The position numbers and the translations under genes are program-made. From contig JANXWN010000320.1 of assembly GCA_025351125.1 (NCBI GenBank), forward strand, positions 1 to 15,395: DNA of 15,395 bases, written 5' to 3'. Shown one piece after another: positions 6,700 through 15,394 of this stretch (within the stretch, counting starts at the first letter, position 1; the number at the start of each line of letters is the position of its first letter). The stretch is from Caulobacteraceae bacterium (GTDB lineage Bacteria; Pseudomonadota; Alphaproteobacteria; Caulobacterales; Caulobacteraceae). The notes below the pieces were generated by a model, which saw nothing but the letters and a program-made list of their open reading frames with translations, made no database searches and was not told the DNA's origin.

Positions 6700-8637
6700 T
6701 CACGCCACTCTTCCCCGTACCAAGTCCTCCACGACGTTCGGATCGGCCAGCGTCGTAATATCGCCCAAGTTCGACACATCTCCCTCCGCGACTTTACGCA
6801 AGATCCGCCGCATGATCTTGCCGGAACGGGTCTTGGGCAATCCCGGAGACCACTGGATGGCGTCGGGGGCGGCGAAGGGGCCGATTTCACGGCGGACCCA
6901 TTTGATCAGCTCGGCGCGCAGGGCGTCGGTGGGTGTCGCTTCGCTGGTGAGGGTGACGTAGGCGTAGATGCCTTGGCCTTTAATATCGTGCGGGAAGCCG
7001 ACGACGGCGGCTTCCGCGACGGCGTGGTGGGCGACCAGCGCACTTTCGATCTCCGCGGTGCCCAAGCGGTGGCCGGAGACATTGATCACGTCGTCCACCC
7101 GACCGGTGATCCAGTAATAACCATCGTCGTCTCGACGGCAGCCGTCGCCGGTGAAATAGCTGCCGGGGTAGGTGGAGAAATAAGTGGTGAGAAAGCGTTC
7201 GTGGTCGCCATAAACCGTGCGCATTTGGCCGGGCCAGCTGTCGGTGATGCACAGATTGCCGCTGCCGGGGCCGAGAAGCTCCGCGCCCTCGGCGTCGACT
7301 AATTTGAGCTTGACGCCGGGCAGGGGCTTGGTCGCCGAGCCCGGTTTCAGCGCCGTGGCGCCAGGAAGGGGGGCGACAAGGATGCCGCCGGTCTCGGTCT
7401 GCCACCACGTATCGACGATGGGGCAGCGACCGTCGCCGACGACGCGGTGGTACCACAGCCAAGCCTCGGGATTGATCGGTTCGCCGACACTCCCTAGCAA
7501 GCGCAGAGATCGGCGCGAAGTGGCTTGGACCGGCCCGTCGCCGTCGCGCATCAGGGCGCGCAAGGCGGTGGGGGCAGTGTAAAAGATTTCCACTTGATGC
7601 TTGTCGACCACCCGCCAGAACCGGCTATTGGTCGGGTAATTGGGCACGCCTTCGAAGATAAGGGTGGTCGCGCCGTTGGCCAGAGGGCCGTAAACGATAT
7701 AGCTGTGACCGGTGACCCAGCCGACGTCTGCGGTGCACCAAAAGACCTCACCGGGTCTGTAGTCGAACACCGCCTCATGGGTGTAGGCCGCCCAGACCAG
7801 ATAGCCACCGGTGGTATGCAGGACGCCTTTAGGTTTGCCGGTCGAGCCGGAGGTGTAGAGAATAAAAAGCGGGTCCTCGGCGCTCATCGGCTCAGGCGGG
7901 CAGTCGGCGGAGACCTTGGCGGCTTGGTCGCCATAGACGTAATCGCGGCCCGGCTGCATGAACACCTTATGGCCCGTTCGCTTGACCACCAGCACGCAGG
8001 AAACTCGCGGGCATTGCGTCAAGGCCAGATCGACGTTCTGTTTTAGCGGCACGATCTTGCCGCCGCGCAGGCCTTCGTCGGCGGTGATGACGATGCGGGA
8101 GTCGCAATCAATGATCCGCCCGGCGATAGAGTCCGGCGAAAACCCGCCGAAGATCACCGCATGCACCGCGCCGATGCGCGCGCAGGCCAGCATGGCGAAA
8201 GCCGCTTCGGGGATCATCGGCAGATAAATTGTCACCCGGTCGCCTTTCTTGACGCCGTGGGTTTTGAGCACGTTGGCCATGCGGCAAACCGCCTCGTGGG
8301 CCTCGCGATAAGTGATCTTGCGCGAGTCGGCGGGATCGTCGCCCTCCCAGATGATCGCCACGTCGTCGGCGCGGAGGGGCAGATGGCGGTCAAGGCAGTT
8401 GACCGAGGCGTTAAGCACGCCATCGGCGTACCAGCGAATGCGAAAATCATCGACCTTGAACGACACGTCTTTGGCGACGGTGAAGGGTTTGATCCAATCG
8501 ATCCGCCCCGCGAGGTCGGCCCAATAGCCTTGCGGATCGGTCTCGACCCGCCGGATCGCGGCCTCGTAGCCAGCGGCGTCGATGCGAGCGCGCTTCGCCC
8601 AAGCGTCGGGAACGGGGAATAATGGGTTGTCGGTCAA
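6700..8637 (-). CDS. acs: Acetyl-CoA synthetase (AMP-forming)
   Basis: A full-length 645-residue acetate:CoA ligase; it activates acetate to acetyl-CoA through acetyl-AMP in the cytoplasm. The ATP-binding loop [11 protein letters not shown] is at 261-271. [11 protein letters not shown] is at 408-418, with Trp412 filling the position that limits the pocket to small acids such as acetate. The hinge and C-domain motif is YFTGDG...[13 protein letters not shown] at 494-524. [11 protein letters not shown] contains Lys607, the conserved catalytic lysine that Pat-type acetylases modify in relatives. A propionate-specific enzyme is less likely because of Trp412. The start is TTG at 8637, supported by GAGGGAG (8645-8651, reverse strand) 7 bases upstream. 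It is divergent from the creatininase-family gene across 164 bp; that gap contains the 10-bp palindrome GCTTGCAAGC (8672-8681) and no promoter I can fix with confidence. Confidence 0.96.
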   Translation of the reverse strand: MTDNPLFPVPDAWAKRARIDAAGYEAAIRRVETDPQGYWADLAGRIDWIKPFTVAKDVSFKVDDFRIRWYADGVLNASVNCLDRHLPLRADDVAIIWEGDDPADSRKITYREAHEAVCRMANVLKTHGVKKGDRVTIYLPMIPEAAFAMLACARIGAVHAVIFGGFSPDSIAGRIIDCDSRIVITADEGLRGGKIVPLKQNVDLALTQCPRVSCVLVVKRTGHKVFMQPGRDYVYGDQAAKVSADCPPEPMSAEDPLFILYTSGSTGKPKGVLHTTGGYLVWAAYTHEAVFDYRPGEVFWCTADVGWVTGHSYIVYGPLANGATTLIFEGVPNYPTNSRFWRVVDKHQVEIFYTAPTALRALMRDGDGPVQATSRRSLRLLGSVGEPINPEAWLWYHRVVGDGRCPIVDTWWQTETGGILVAPLPGATALKPGSATKPLPGVKLKLVDAEGAELLGPGSGNLCITDSWPGQMRTVYGDHERFLTTYFSTYPGSYFTGDGCRRDDDGYYWITGRVDDVINVSGHRLGTAEIESALVAHHAVAEAAVVGFPHDIKGQGIYAYVTLTSEATPTDALRAELIKWVRREIGPFAAPDAIQWSPGLPKTRSGKIMRRILRKVAEGDVSNLGDITTLADPNVVEDLVRGRVA

Positions 8638-8801
8638 AGCGCGGCTCCCTCGGGTCGTGGTTAGAAATTACGCTTGCAAGCTCGCTTTAGACATCTTTTC
8701 CTAGGCAAGAGACGTCGCCTTGGCAAACACCGCGTGCGCGAATGGGCGCAATGGGGCTGAGACATGTTATGGGGGTGTAGGTAAAACCCCGCGAGACTCT
8801 G

Positions 8802-9545
8802 ATGCTGCTGCACCTGTCCACTTGGCCCGAAACCGAAGACTTTCTGAGGCGATCAACCACCGTCGTCGTACCGATCGGCTCCAATGAGCAGCACGGACCG
8901 ACGGGCCTTTTGGGCACCGACTGGTTGTGTCCGGAGATCATCGCGCACGAGGCGCAGAAGAACGCCGATATTCTGGTGGCGCCGACTTTCAACATCGGAA
9001 TGGCGCAACATCATCTGGACTTTCCCGGAACAATCGCCTTGCGCCCTTCGACCTTCATGGCGGCAATCGGCGACTGGACGCGGTCGCTCGCGCATCACGG
9101 TTTTACGAAGATATTCTTCCTCAACGGCCACGGCGGCAATGTCGCCACGATCGAGGCGGCGTTCTCGGAACTGTATGCCGATGCGAGTTTCGCCGGGCGG
9201 TCGGCGGGGTTTGCCTGCAAATTGACCAATTGGTGGGATTTGAAAGGGGTATTTCGCTTAGCCCAGCAACAATTTCCGGTCGGTCACGGCAGCCATGCCA
9301 CGCCCTCGGAGATCGCCGTGACGCAATGGGCTTACCCCGATCACGTCAAGGCGGCCAACTACGCCCCCCAAATCGCGCCGAGCGGTCCGATCCGCGAAGC
9401 CAAGGACTTCCGCTCCCGCTATGCGGATGGACGAATGGGCTCGGATCCTGGCTTGGCCTCGCCGGAAAAGGGTGGCGAACTGGTTAAGCTTGCCGCGGCG
9501 GGCTTGGTCGAAGCGGTGCGAGCGTTCGAGGCGCCGGGCGCTTAA
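8802..9545 (+). CDS. Creatininase-family metal-dependent amidohydrolase
   Basis: A 247-residue protein of the creatininase family, whose members use two metal ions to open cyclic amides or act on small peptides (creatininase itself, and MftE in mycofactocin maturation). Visible motifs: VVVPIGSNEQHGP with Glu29 and His31, LGTD with Asp40, FFLNGHGGN (106-113) with His110, and GHGSHATPSE with Glu170; these are the usual metal ligands. It departs from the common GPHLPLGTD by having Thr34 where His is usual. The substrate cannot be told: no mycofactocin, creatine or hydantoin genes lie nearby. The ATG at 8802 has only a weak ribosome site (GAGA at 8793-8796), but the N-terminus fits the family. 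It is divergent from acs and convergent with dnaE2. Confidence 0.88.
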   Translation: MLLHLSTWPETEDFLRRSTTVVVPIGSNEQHGPTGLLGTDWLCPEIIAHEAQKNADILVAPTFNIGMAQHHLDFPGTIALRPSTFMAAIGDWTRSLAHHGFTKIFFLNGHGGNVATIEAAFSELYADASFAGRSAGFACKLTNWWDLKGVFRLAQQQFPVGHGSHATPSEIAVTQWAYPDHVKAANYAPQIAPSGPIREAKDFRSRYADGRMGSDPGLASPEKGGELVKLAAAGLVEAVRAFEAPGA

Positions 9546-9565
9546 ACTTCAGCGCGGCGTCTTGG

Positions 9566-9586
9566 CGGCGAATTTTTTGTTCGCCG
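9566..9586. terminator. Hairpin between convergent creatininase-family gene and dnaE2
   Basis: CGGCGAA (9566-9572) pairs with TTCGCCG (9580-9586) around the 7-base loop TTTTTTG. It fills the 42-bp gap between two converging genes, where a two-way terminator is expected, but no T-run follows on either strand, so the call is tentative. Confidence 0.4.
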
Positions 9587-9587
9587 G

Positions 9588-12500
9588 TCAGTGAAAATCC
9601 CGGCTACGCACTAGGGGAGTCGGGCCGGATGCCGACGGTTCGGCCTTCAGTTCGACCAAACGCCCGCTCAGATCGGTGAAACGTTCGGCCACGACGTGGA
9701 TCACTTCGCCGGCCTTTTGCAGTCGACCGTGCACCACCAGAAACGACGATCCCATCACCGCCCGGCGGTTGGCGGTAAAGACGTCGCGCCAGACCACGGC
9801 GTTGGCGCTGCCGGTTTCGTCTTCCAGCGTGATGAACACCACGCCCTTGGCGGTGCCGGGCCGCTGGCGGATCAAAACCAAACCGCCGACGGTAACGCGC
9901 CGACCGTCGTTTAAGCTGCGCAATCGCTCGGCGGTGACCGCGCCCAGCGCGGTCAGTTGCGGACGAAAAAATTGGCAGGGGTGGGCTTTTAGAGACAGAC
10001 GCGTAGTGCGGTAATCCTCGGCGACGTGGGCGCTGAGCGCCATGGTCGGCAAGCTAACGACCGCTTCGGTCGGCGACCCCATTAGGGCGAGCAGCGGAGC
10101 TTGGGTTGCGACCCGAGTTTCCGGCGCCAGCCCCTTCACAGCCCACAATCCCGCTCGACGGTCCAAGCCCAACGAGCGTAAGGCGTCGGCTTCGGCCAGC
10201 AATTCAAGCGTTCGGCGCGATAAGTCGGCGCGCGCGGCCAAGTCTTGCAAGGTCCGCGCCCCCGCCTCCCGCCCGGCGATCAAACGCATCGCCTCATCCT
10301 CGCGCAAACCGCTAATTTGGCGCAGGCCGAGGCGGATAGTCTTCTTTCCCTCCACCGTGCTCTCCCAGCCGCTGGCCATGACATCCACGCCCCGCACCTC
10401 AACGCCGTGCTCCCTCGCGTCGCGCACCAGTTGCGCGGGCTGATAAAAGCCCATCGGTTGGCTGTTGAGCAGGGCGACGCAGAACACACCGGGGTAGTGG
10501 CATTTGATCCAGGCCGAAACGTACACCAGCTTGGCGAAGCTGATGGCGTGGCTTTCAGGAAAACCGTAGGAGCCGAAGCCCTCGATCTGGCGAAAACAAC
10601 GCCCGGCGAAGTCTTGCGCATAACCGCGCGCGGTCATGCCGGCGATGAACTTGGCGCCGTAAGAGCCGACATCGCCATAGTGTTTAAAGGTGGCCATGGC
10701 CCGGCGTAGGCCATTGGCTTCTTCGGGCGTGAACTTGGCCGCCTCGATGGCCAAGCGCATGGCCTGTTCTTGAAACAAGGGCACGCCCAGGGTCTTGCCG
10801 AGCACGCCTTCGAGTTCGTCGGCCGGGCCGTGCGCCGGATCGGGGGCGGGAAAGCTGACCGGTTCGTTTCCTTCGCGGCGGCGCAGATAAGGGTGAACCA
10901 TGTCGCCCTGGATAGGCCCCGGTCGAACAATGGCGACCTCGATCACCAGATCATAGAACTCCCGGGGTTTAAGGCGCGGCAACATCGACATTTGCGCGCG
11001 GCTTTCCACCTGAAAAACCCCCACGGAATCGGCTTTGGAGAGCATGGCGTAGACGCCGGGGTCTTCGCGCGGGATATCGGCCATATCGGCTATACCGATG
11101 ATATCCATGGCTTTTTTAATCGCGGTGAGCATGCCTAGAGCCAGGATATCGACCTTCATCAAACCTAGGGCAGTAATGTCGTCCTTGTCCCATTCCAGAA
11201 AGGTCCGATCTTTCATCGCCGCATTGCCGATCGGCACGGTCTCGTCGAGGCGCCGCTTCGTCAGCACGAAGCCGCCGACGTGCTGCGACAGATGACGCGG
11301 AAAGCCCAGCAATTCGCCGGCCAAGGCGGTGGCGCGGCGTATGGCGGGGCTGTCCGGATCAAGACCGGCTTGGCGGATGTGATCGTCCGGTATGCCGTCC
11401 CCCCAGCTTCCCCACACCGTCCCAGCCAGGGCGCCGGTGACGTCCTCGGTCAGCCCCAATGCTTTGCCGACATCGCGGATAGCGCTGCGCGGGCGATAGT
11501 GGATGACGGTGGCGCAGATCGCCGCCCGCTCGCGGCCGTAACGCTGATAAATGTACTGCATCACCAGTTCGCGCCGCTCGTGCTCGAAATCGACGTCGAT
11601 GTCAGGCGGCTCGTCGCGTTCCTTGGAGATGAAGCGGGCGAACAGCATGTCGTGCTTGGGCGCGGTGGGGTCCACCGCCGTGACGCCGAGACAAAAGCAC
11701 ACGGCCGAATTGGCGGCCGAGCCGCGACCTTGACACAAGATCCCCTGTTCGCGCGCCCAGCGGACAATGTCGTGAACGGTGAGGAAATAGTTAGGATAAT
11801 CAAGTTCTTCGATCAGAGTCAGTTCAGTGGTCAAGAGGCGCTTGACCTTGGTCGGAATGGCGTCGGGATAGCGCCACGCCGCGCCGCTCCATGCCAGTTC
11901 GGTCAAGTGGGCGATGGCGGTCTTGCCGGGCGGCACCGGTTCGTCGGGGTATTCGTATTTCAGCTCGCCTAGGTCGAAAGTGACGCGGCGCGTCACCTCA
12001 AGCGTCTGGGCCGTGGCGTCCGGCCATTTTGCGAAAAGTCGGGACATTTCGGCGGGGGATTTGAGATGTCGTTCGGCGTTGGCTTCAAGCCGCAATCCCG
12101 CTTCGGTAATGGCGCATTTCTCGCGAATACAGGTTAGCACGTCTTGCAGCGGTCGTCGTTCGGGACCGTGATAAAGCACGTCATTGGTGGCGATCATCGG
12201 CGCGCCGACCTTGCGAGCCAGGACGTCCAGCATCGCCAATCGTTTGAGGTCTCGCGCGCCATAGGGCCGCGTCGCGATCAGCCAAACGCGTCCGGCGAAA
12301 TCCTCCGCCAATCGTTGCAGATCAGCCGCGAAGGCGTCATCGAGACGCGGCGGCGGGACGATGAGCAGCAATTGCCCCTCGCCGTGCGCCATCAAGTCGG
12401 CGCGCGTGAGGTCGCACTGACCTTTTTTAGAGCGGCGCTGACCGACGGTGAGCAGGCGCGTCAGTCGCCCCCACGCCTCGCGGTCCGTGGGATAGCCAAT

Positions 12501-12728
12501 GACACTGGGCGTCCCGTCGGCGAAATCGAGCCGCGCTCCGCAGATCACCCGTTGTCCGAGCGCCTTGCCCTGCGACCACGCCCGCACGACCCCCGCCAAG
12601 GTATTGCGATCGGCGATGCCGATGGCGGCGAGCCCCAACGCCTTGGCCGTCAGCACCAGTTCACCCGGATGCGACGCTCCGCGCAGGAAACCATAATTAC
12701 TGGTGGTTTGCAGCTCGGCGTAGGTCAT
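9588..12728 (-). CDS. dnaE2: Error-prone DNA polymerase DnaE2 (ImuC)
   Basis: A full-length 1046-residue C-family polymerase alpha subunit of the DnaE2/ImuC branch, which copies past DNA lesions and causes SOS mutagenesis together with ImuA and ImuB at the beta clamp. Order of parts: an N-terminal PHP domain ([16 protein letters not shown], from residue 10), the palm with catalytic Asp378 and Asp380 in [13 protein letters not shown] and Asp527 in [24 protein letters not shown] near 335-348, a helix-hairpin-helix region, and a C-terminal OB fold ([20 protein letters not shown]). The three catalytic aspartates show it is probably active. The length is that of DnaE2 rather than DnaE1 (about 1150). 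The ATG at 12728 is preceded by GGGAAGG (12736-12742), 7 bases away. It is third in the operon, 175 bp after imuB, an unusually wide gap filled by a palindromic element. Confidence 0.96.
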   Translation of the reverse strand: MTYAELQTTSNYGFLRGASHPGELVLTAKALGLAAIGIADRNTLAGVVRAWSQGKALGQRVICGARLDFADGTPSVIGYPTDREAWGRLTRLLTVGQRRSKKGQCDLTRADLMAHGEGQLLLIVPPPRLDDAFAADLQRLAEDFAGRVWLIATRPYGARDLKRLAMLDVLARKVGAPMIATNDVLYHGPERRPLQDVLTCIREKCAITEAGLRLEANAERHLKSPAEMSRLFAKWPDATAQTLEVTRRVTFDLGELKYEYPDEPVPPGKTAIAHLTELAWSGAAWRYPDAIPTKVKRLLTTELTLIEELDYPNYFLTVHDIVRWAREQGILCQGRGSAANSAVCFCLGVTAVDPTAPKHDMLFARFISKERDEPPDIDVDFEHERRELVMQYIYQRYGRERAAICATVIHYRPRSAIRDVGKALGLTEDVTGALAGTVWGSWGDGIPDDHIRQAGLDPDSPAIRRATALAGELLGFPRHLSQHVGGFVLTKRRLDETVPIGNAAMKDRTFLEWDKDDITALGLMKVDILALGMLTAIKKAMDIIGIADMADIPREDPGVYAMLSKADSVGVFQVESRAQMSMLPRLKPREFYDLVIEVAIVRPGPIQGDMVHPYLRRREGNEPVSFPAPDPAHGPADELEGVLGKTLGVPLFQEQAMRLAIEAAKFTPEEANGLRRAMATFKHYGDVGSYGAKFIAGMTARGYAQDFAGRCFRQIEGFGSYGFPESHAISFAKLVYVSAWIKCHYPGVFCVALLNSQPMGFYQPAQLVRDAREHGVEVRGVDVMASGWESTVEGKKTIRLGLRQISGLREDEAMRLIAGREAGARTLQDLAARADLSRRTLELLAEADALRSLGLDRRAGLWAVKGLAPETRVATQAPLLALMGSPTEAVVSLPTMALSAHVAEDYRTTRLSLKAHPCQFFRPQLTALGAVTAERLRSLNDGRRVTVGGLVLIRQRPGTAKGVVFITLEDETGSANAVVWRDVFTANRRAVMGSSFLVVHGRLQKAGEVIHVVAERFTDLSGRLVELKAEPSASGPTPLVRSRDFH

Positions 12729-12735
12729 GGGCCTG

Positions 12736-12742
12736 CCTTCCC
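12736..12742 (-). promoter_or_regulatory. Ribosome binding site of dnaE2, overlapping a repeat arm
   Basis: On the minus strand the sequence is GGGAAGG, 7 bases before the dnaE2 ATG. Most of it belongs to the left arm of the palindromic element (12737-12756), so in mRNA it can be paired with the opposite arm 100 bases upstream. Confidence 0.6.
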
Positions 12743-12879
12743 TTTATGGGGAGGGTGGATTGGCGTGTAGCGCCAAGACGGGTGGGGAACGGTCTTGAAG
12801 GGCAATGGCTTTTGTGATGCCACACTTCCCCGCCCCGGACGTCGCATCGCGACGTCTCGACCCTCCCCATAAAGGGGAG
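12737..12879. repeat. 143-bp palindromic intergenic element between imuB and dnaE2
   Basis: CCCTTTATGGGGAGGGT (12740-12756) has an exact 17-bp complement at 12860-12876, extended by three more pairs, one a wobble. The 103 bases between fold further: TTGGCG/CGCCAA around TGTAG (about 12760-12776), GGGTGGGGAA with TTCCCCGCCC (12780-12789 with 12826-12835, one wobble), and GACGTCGC/GCGACGTC (12838-12845, 12849-12856) around 3 bases. The right arm is also a hairpin alone (CTCCCC/GGGGAG). Arms of this CCCC-TTTAT-GGGG look recall the short palindromic repeats scattered between alphaproteobacterial genes, often mistranslated as small proteins with SPLYGEG-like peptides, as reading this stretch also gives. 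I see no transposase or target-site duplication. Confidence 0.75.
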
Positions 12880-12903
12880 AAAAGGTTCGGAAGAACTTTC
12901 TCG

Positions 12904-14463
12904 TCACCCAAACAAGCCATGTAACCACCATTTGGCCGGGGTTTCGGCACGGTATAATCCGGCGCGGAACAGCCAGACGCGCAGGCCCGTCTCGTCTTCG
13001 ACGCGGTAATAGTCGCGCAGGCGGGCGGGATCGGCATCGTCGAGCGGCGCGCGCCACCATTCGCGGGCCAGCCGTTCGGGACCTTCGGCCAAGCGGACGC
13101 GGTGGGTACGGCCGCGCCATCGGAACAGGATCGGCGGGTCGTCGGGCACCGGCGCCACTACGTCGATCGGCTCGGGGCGACGAAACAGGCGCACCGGGCG
13201 CGGGCGCTCCGGATCCCATTTCTCCCCGACGAATCGCGACAGGGGCGGGCGCCGCGCGGACGCCCGTTCGGGGATGTGGCTGGGATGGGCCTGCGCGCGC
13301 CAGACGGCCGTGGCTCCGAGGCGGTTGGTGAGGCGATCCACCAAAGGCGCCAGGCCCTCTTCGGGGGCAATCTCGCGCGCATCGTCCAGCCGGCGTTGGC
13401 GAAACGACAGGGTTTCGACTTCATGCGCCGTCAAGGTGACGACTTCGACGCCAAAGCCCGGATCGACGGTTTCCAGGCGCGGCTGGAACAGGCGGGCGAT
13501 GCGCGCGGCGTCACGACCCGGTAGGGCCAGACCGATAGTGAGCGTGCAAACCAACCCGTCAAGGCGGTGAAAGCCGATCTCGAACCGCCGCCCGCCCCGA
13601 CCCTCCGCCTCCAGCCGGGCGCACAGCTTCAAAGCGATATCGCCGGTCACGCGAGTCATATCGTCGGGGGCGCTGATCGGGTCGCCGAAGGCCAGGCGAG
13701 CGAACCAGGGGCTAGGCGGGCGACGGAAGGTCAGGGCTTCGCGCACCCGGCCCATCGCCTGATCCAGCCGCAACACCACTTCGGGTCCGAACCGGCGGGT
13801 GAGTTGATCGCGCGGCAAGGCGGCGAGACGCCCGATCGTGGTCAGGCCCAGCCGCGTGATCTGCGTGGCAACCTGTGCGGTGAGACGCAAGGCCGCAACG
13901 GGCAGGGGAGCAAGGGCGGCGGCGACATCCCGCGGCGACACTATCGCCCGGTCTTTTGCGCAAAGGCCCGAGCCGAAATGCGCTACAGCCCAGGCGGCGC
14001 CGAGCGTCGGAGCAACCGCCGCGCGGGCGGGAATGCCGTTGGCGGCCAACCGCGCAATCAGATCGTCCAGCATCGCCGCCTCGCCGCCCCACAAATGAGC
14101 GACACCGGCGATATCCATGATCACGCCGTCGGGCGGGTCGACGGCGACGGCGGGAGAGAATCGGCTGCACCAATCGTTCAGGGCCGTTAGGGCCACGGCG
14201 TCCGCCACCGGATCGGCGTCGGCGGTGATAAGATCAGGCGCCAGGGCGCTCGCCGTGGTCGCTTTTTGCCCGATATACAGACCTAAACACGCCGCCGCCT
14301 CATCCACCGCCGTCAGACGTCGCGCGCCGCGCTCGTTAGCGACCAAGGCAAAGGGAGCGACCAAAGCACGGGACGCTCCTTCAGCCCGCGCGGCGGAAGG
14401 ATGGCGGCGCTTCCAATTGGCGATCGCCCAACTCGGCGACCACACGCAAAGGATACGGTCCAT
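12904..14463 (-). CDS. imuB: ImuB, catalytically degenerate Y-family polymerase-like mutasome protein
   Basis: A 519-residue member of the ImuB family, the Y-family-like hub that links DnaE2 and ImuA to the beta clamp. The N-terminus MDRILCVWSPSW aligns with Pol IV MRKIIHVDMDCF, with Trp8 in place of the catalytic Asp8. The second site reads PDGVIMDIAG where Pol IV has IDEAYLD, keeping the Asp (residue 112) but replacing the Glu by Gly113. Two of three metal ligands are therefore gone (alignment by eye), as expected for ImuB. MDIAGVAHLWGGE (116-128), a helix-hairpin-helix with LTTIGRLAALPRDQL and a little-finger region follow; the protein ends PAKWWLHGLFG, an ImuB hallmark. The ATG at 14463 is preferred over the GTG at 14466 because GGAG (14471-14474) lies 7 bases before it. 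The start lies inside the end of imuA. Confidence 0.94.
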   Translation of the reverse strand: MDRILCVWSPSWAIANWKRRHPSAARAEGASRALVAPFALVANERGARRLTAVDEAAACLGLYIGQKATTASALAPDLITADADPVADAVALTALNDWCSRFSPAVAVDPPDGVIMDIAGVAHLWGGEAAMLDDLIARLAANGIPARAAVAPTLGAAWAVAHFGSGLCAKDRAIVSPRDVAAALAPLPVAALRLTAQVATQITRLGLTTIGRLAALPRDQLTRRFGPEVVLRLDQAMGRVREALTFRRPPSPWFARLAFGDPISAPDDMTRVTGDIALKLCARLEAEGRGGRRFEIGFHRLDGLVCTLTIGLALPGRDAARIARLFQPRLETVDPGFGVEVVTLTAHEVETLSFRQRRLDDAREIAPEEGLAPLVDRLTNRLGATAVWRAQAHPSHIPERASARRPPLSRFVGEKWDPERPRPVRLFRRPEPIDVVAPVPDDPPILFRWRGRTHRVRLAEGPERLAREWWRAPLDDADPARLRDYYRVEDETGLRVWLFRAGLYRAETPAKWWLHGLFG

Positions 14464-15136
14464 CACTTTTCTCCATCATCCACTCTCCCAATTGCCCGCC
14501 CCGGCAGCGTTCGAGCCGCACTCGCCAGCGCGCCGCGCCGAGCCCAGGTTCTCCTGGCGCGGGTTCACTGGGTGCGGCGGCGACGATCCAGCGGGTGGCC
14601 GCCGCCGAGCCCGCCCCGCTTGGTTTGGCCGCGCCCCCGAACGGTCGCCGACGAATGACGAATCCGGCGGCGCCGTGCTTTTCGCAGGCCAGTTGCAGTC
14701 GCCGTCCGGCGATCAGATCGACATCACCCGCCTCGCCGATGGCGGCGGCGACTCCGGCGGTCCCCAGGGCGTCTTCCAACGCCGCCAAGGCCTGCGCCTC
14801 ATCGCGGACGCACACCTGGATCAAGTGTTCGACGGGGAAATTTAAACTCGCCAGACCCGGCGCGTGCAGGTCGTCGCGCCGCATCACCCACACCACCGCG
14901 CCGTGGGCCGCCAGCGGCGTGGCGACGAGCGCGACAAAAGCGCCGGCCGCCGCCGCCGTCTCGATCTCTACCCCCTTACCCACCGCCTCGTGCCAGCGAC
15001 CTAGCGGCAGCCCCCCGCCAGGCAAGGCGGCATCGATCCGCGCGTCACCGAACGCCAGAACGCCGCGGCCGCGCGCGCCGACCTCGAGTGCGGCGAGCTT
15101 TCCCCGCACCGCCAACAATTGCGCCTCGCGCGACAT
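14381..15136 (-). CDS. imuA: ImuA, RecA-like mutasome accessory protein
   Basis: A 251-residue ImuA protein, first gene of the SOS operon imuA-imuB-dnaE2. ImuA has a RecA-like fold and is needed for damage-induced mutagenesis, probably through contact with ImuB and RecA. The conserved opening LAFGDARIDAALPGGGLPLGRWHEAVG (27-53, read in parts) is where RecA-like ATPases have their lead-in to Walker A; the following GKGVEIETAAAAGAF lacks a GxxxxGKT loop, so ATP binding is doubtful. The C-terminal GLGAARWRVRLERCRGGQ is typical of ImuA. The ATG at 15136 has GGAGT (15147-15151) upstream and GAAGG closer in. The last 83 bp overlap imuB, whose ribosome site is inside imuA, pointing to translational coupling. 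Expression should be repressed by LexA through the box at 15156-15170. Confidence 0.9.
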   Translation of the reverse strand: MSREAQLLAVRGKLAALEVGARGRGVLAFGDARIDAALPGGGLPLGRWHEAVGKGVEIETAAAAGAFVALVATPLAAHGAVVWVMRRDDLHAPGLASLNFPVEHLIQVCVRDEAQALAALEDALGTAGVAAAIGEAGDVDLIAGRRLQLACEKHGAAGFVIRRRPFGGAAKPSGAGSAAATRWIVAAAPSEPAPGEPGLGAARWRVRLERCRGGQLGEWMMEKSDGPYPLRVVAELGDRQLEAPPSFRRAG

Positions 15137-15155
15137 AAACCTTCAGACTCCATAT

Positions 15156-15170
15156 GTTCTCTTTTTGTTC
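15156..15170 (-). promoter_or_regulatory. LexA (SOS) operator of the imuA-imuB-dnaE2 operon
   Basis: In the direction of imuA the bases read GAAC, AAAAAGA (7 bases), GAAC: a perfect alphaproteobacterial LexA direct repeat. It ends 19 bp before the imuA start and covers the likely -10 element, so bound LexA would block RNA polymerase. This operon is one of the best known SOS targets in the class. Confidence 0.9.
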
Positions 15171-15194
15171 TAGATCGGAGTCGGCGAGAGTCAA
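15167..15194 (-). promoter_or_regulatory. Probable sigma-70 promoter of the imuA operon
   Basis: On the minus strand TTGACT (15189-15194) and TAGAAC (15167-15172) are 16 bp apart, giving 5 of 6 and 4 of 6 matches to -35 and -10. The -10 shares its last four bases with the LexA box. The -35 overlaps the TGA stop codon of the small gene upstream. Transcription would begin near 15160. Confidence 0.6.
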
Positions 15195-15394
15195 GCGAGG
15201 TCTAATACCGCGGATGTCCCATCGGCCTCTTGACGCCATTGGCGGTTATGCGGGACGAATGAGACGTCCGCCTTCCAGGATAACGCCAAAAACACCAACA
15301 GAGCGACAGCCCCCACGTTAGGAAAGCCGGCGACGGCCAAGGCGATGAAGGCTAGAACGCTTAAAGTCCGCGTCCGCATCCCGGCGGCTGTCAA
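15191..15394 (-). CDS. Small membrane protein of unknown function, possibly cut by window edge
   Basis: The frame runs from the right edge to a TGA at 15191-15193. Starts available are a TTG at 15394 and an ATG at 15379, neither with a clear ribosome site, so the real start may be outside the window. The visible product is 62-67 residues: a basic head (RTRT), a long hydrophobic stretch LSVLAFIALAVAG, a short FPNVG turn, a second hydrophobic run AVALLVFLALSW, and a polar tail ending in SAVLDLA. Two short membrane helices or one hairpin fit. I recognise no family. It lies on the same strand as imuA, 54 bp upstream, but the LexA-controlled promoter begins at its stop codon, so it need not be part of the operon. 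Confidence 0.5.
   Translation of the reverse strand: MTAAGMRTRTLSVLAFIALAVAGFPNVGAVALLVFLALSWKADVSFVPHNRQWRQEADGTSAVLDLA

Noticed and set aside
6685..7302. 205-residue open frame on the plus strand
   Set aside because: It is the antisense shadow of acs, with no ribosome site or recognisable domain.
11280..11972. 230-residue open frame on the plus strand
   Set aside because: It is antisense to the DnaE2 catalytic region; no independent coding evidence.
12881..12899. GTTC-N4-GAAC symmetric motif after imuB as a LexA-like site
   Set aside because: Spacing and symmetry are wrong for the alphaproteobacterial direct repeat; it is at most a small hairpin.
12725..13219. Minus-strand frame of 164 residues containing SPLYGEG
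   Set aside because: It is imuB read in another frame joined to a translation of the palindromic element; such peptides are artefacts of these repeats.
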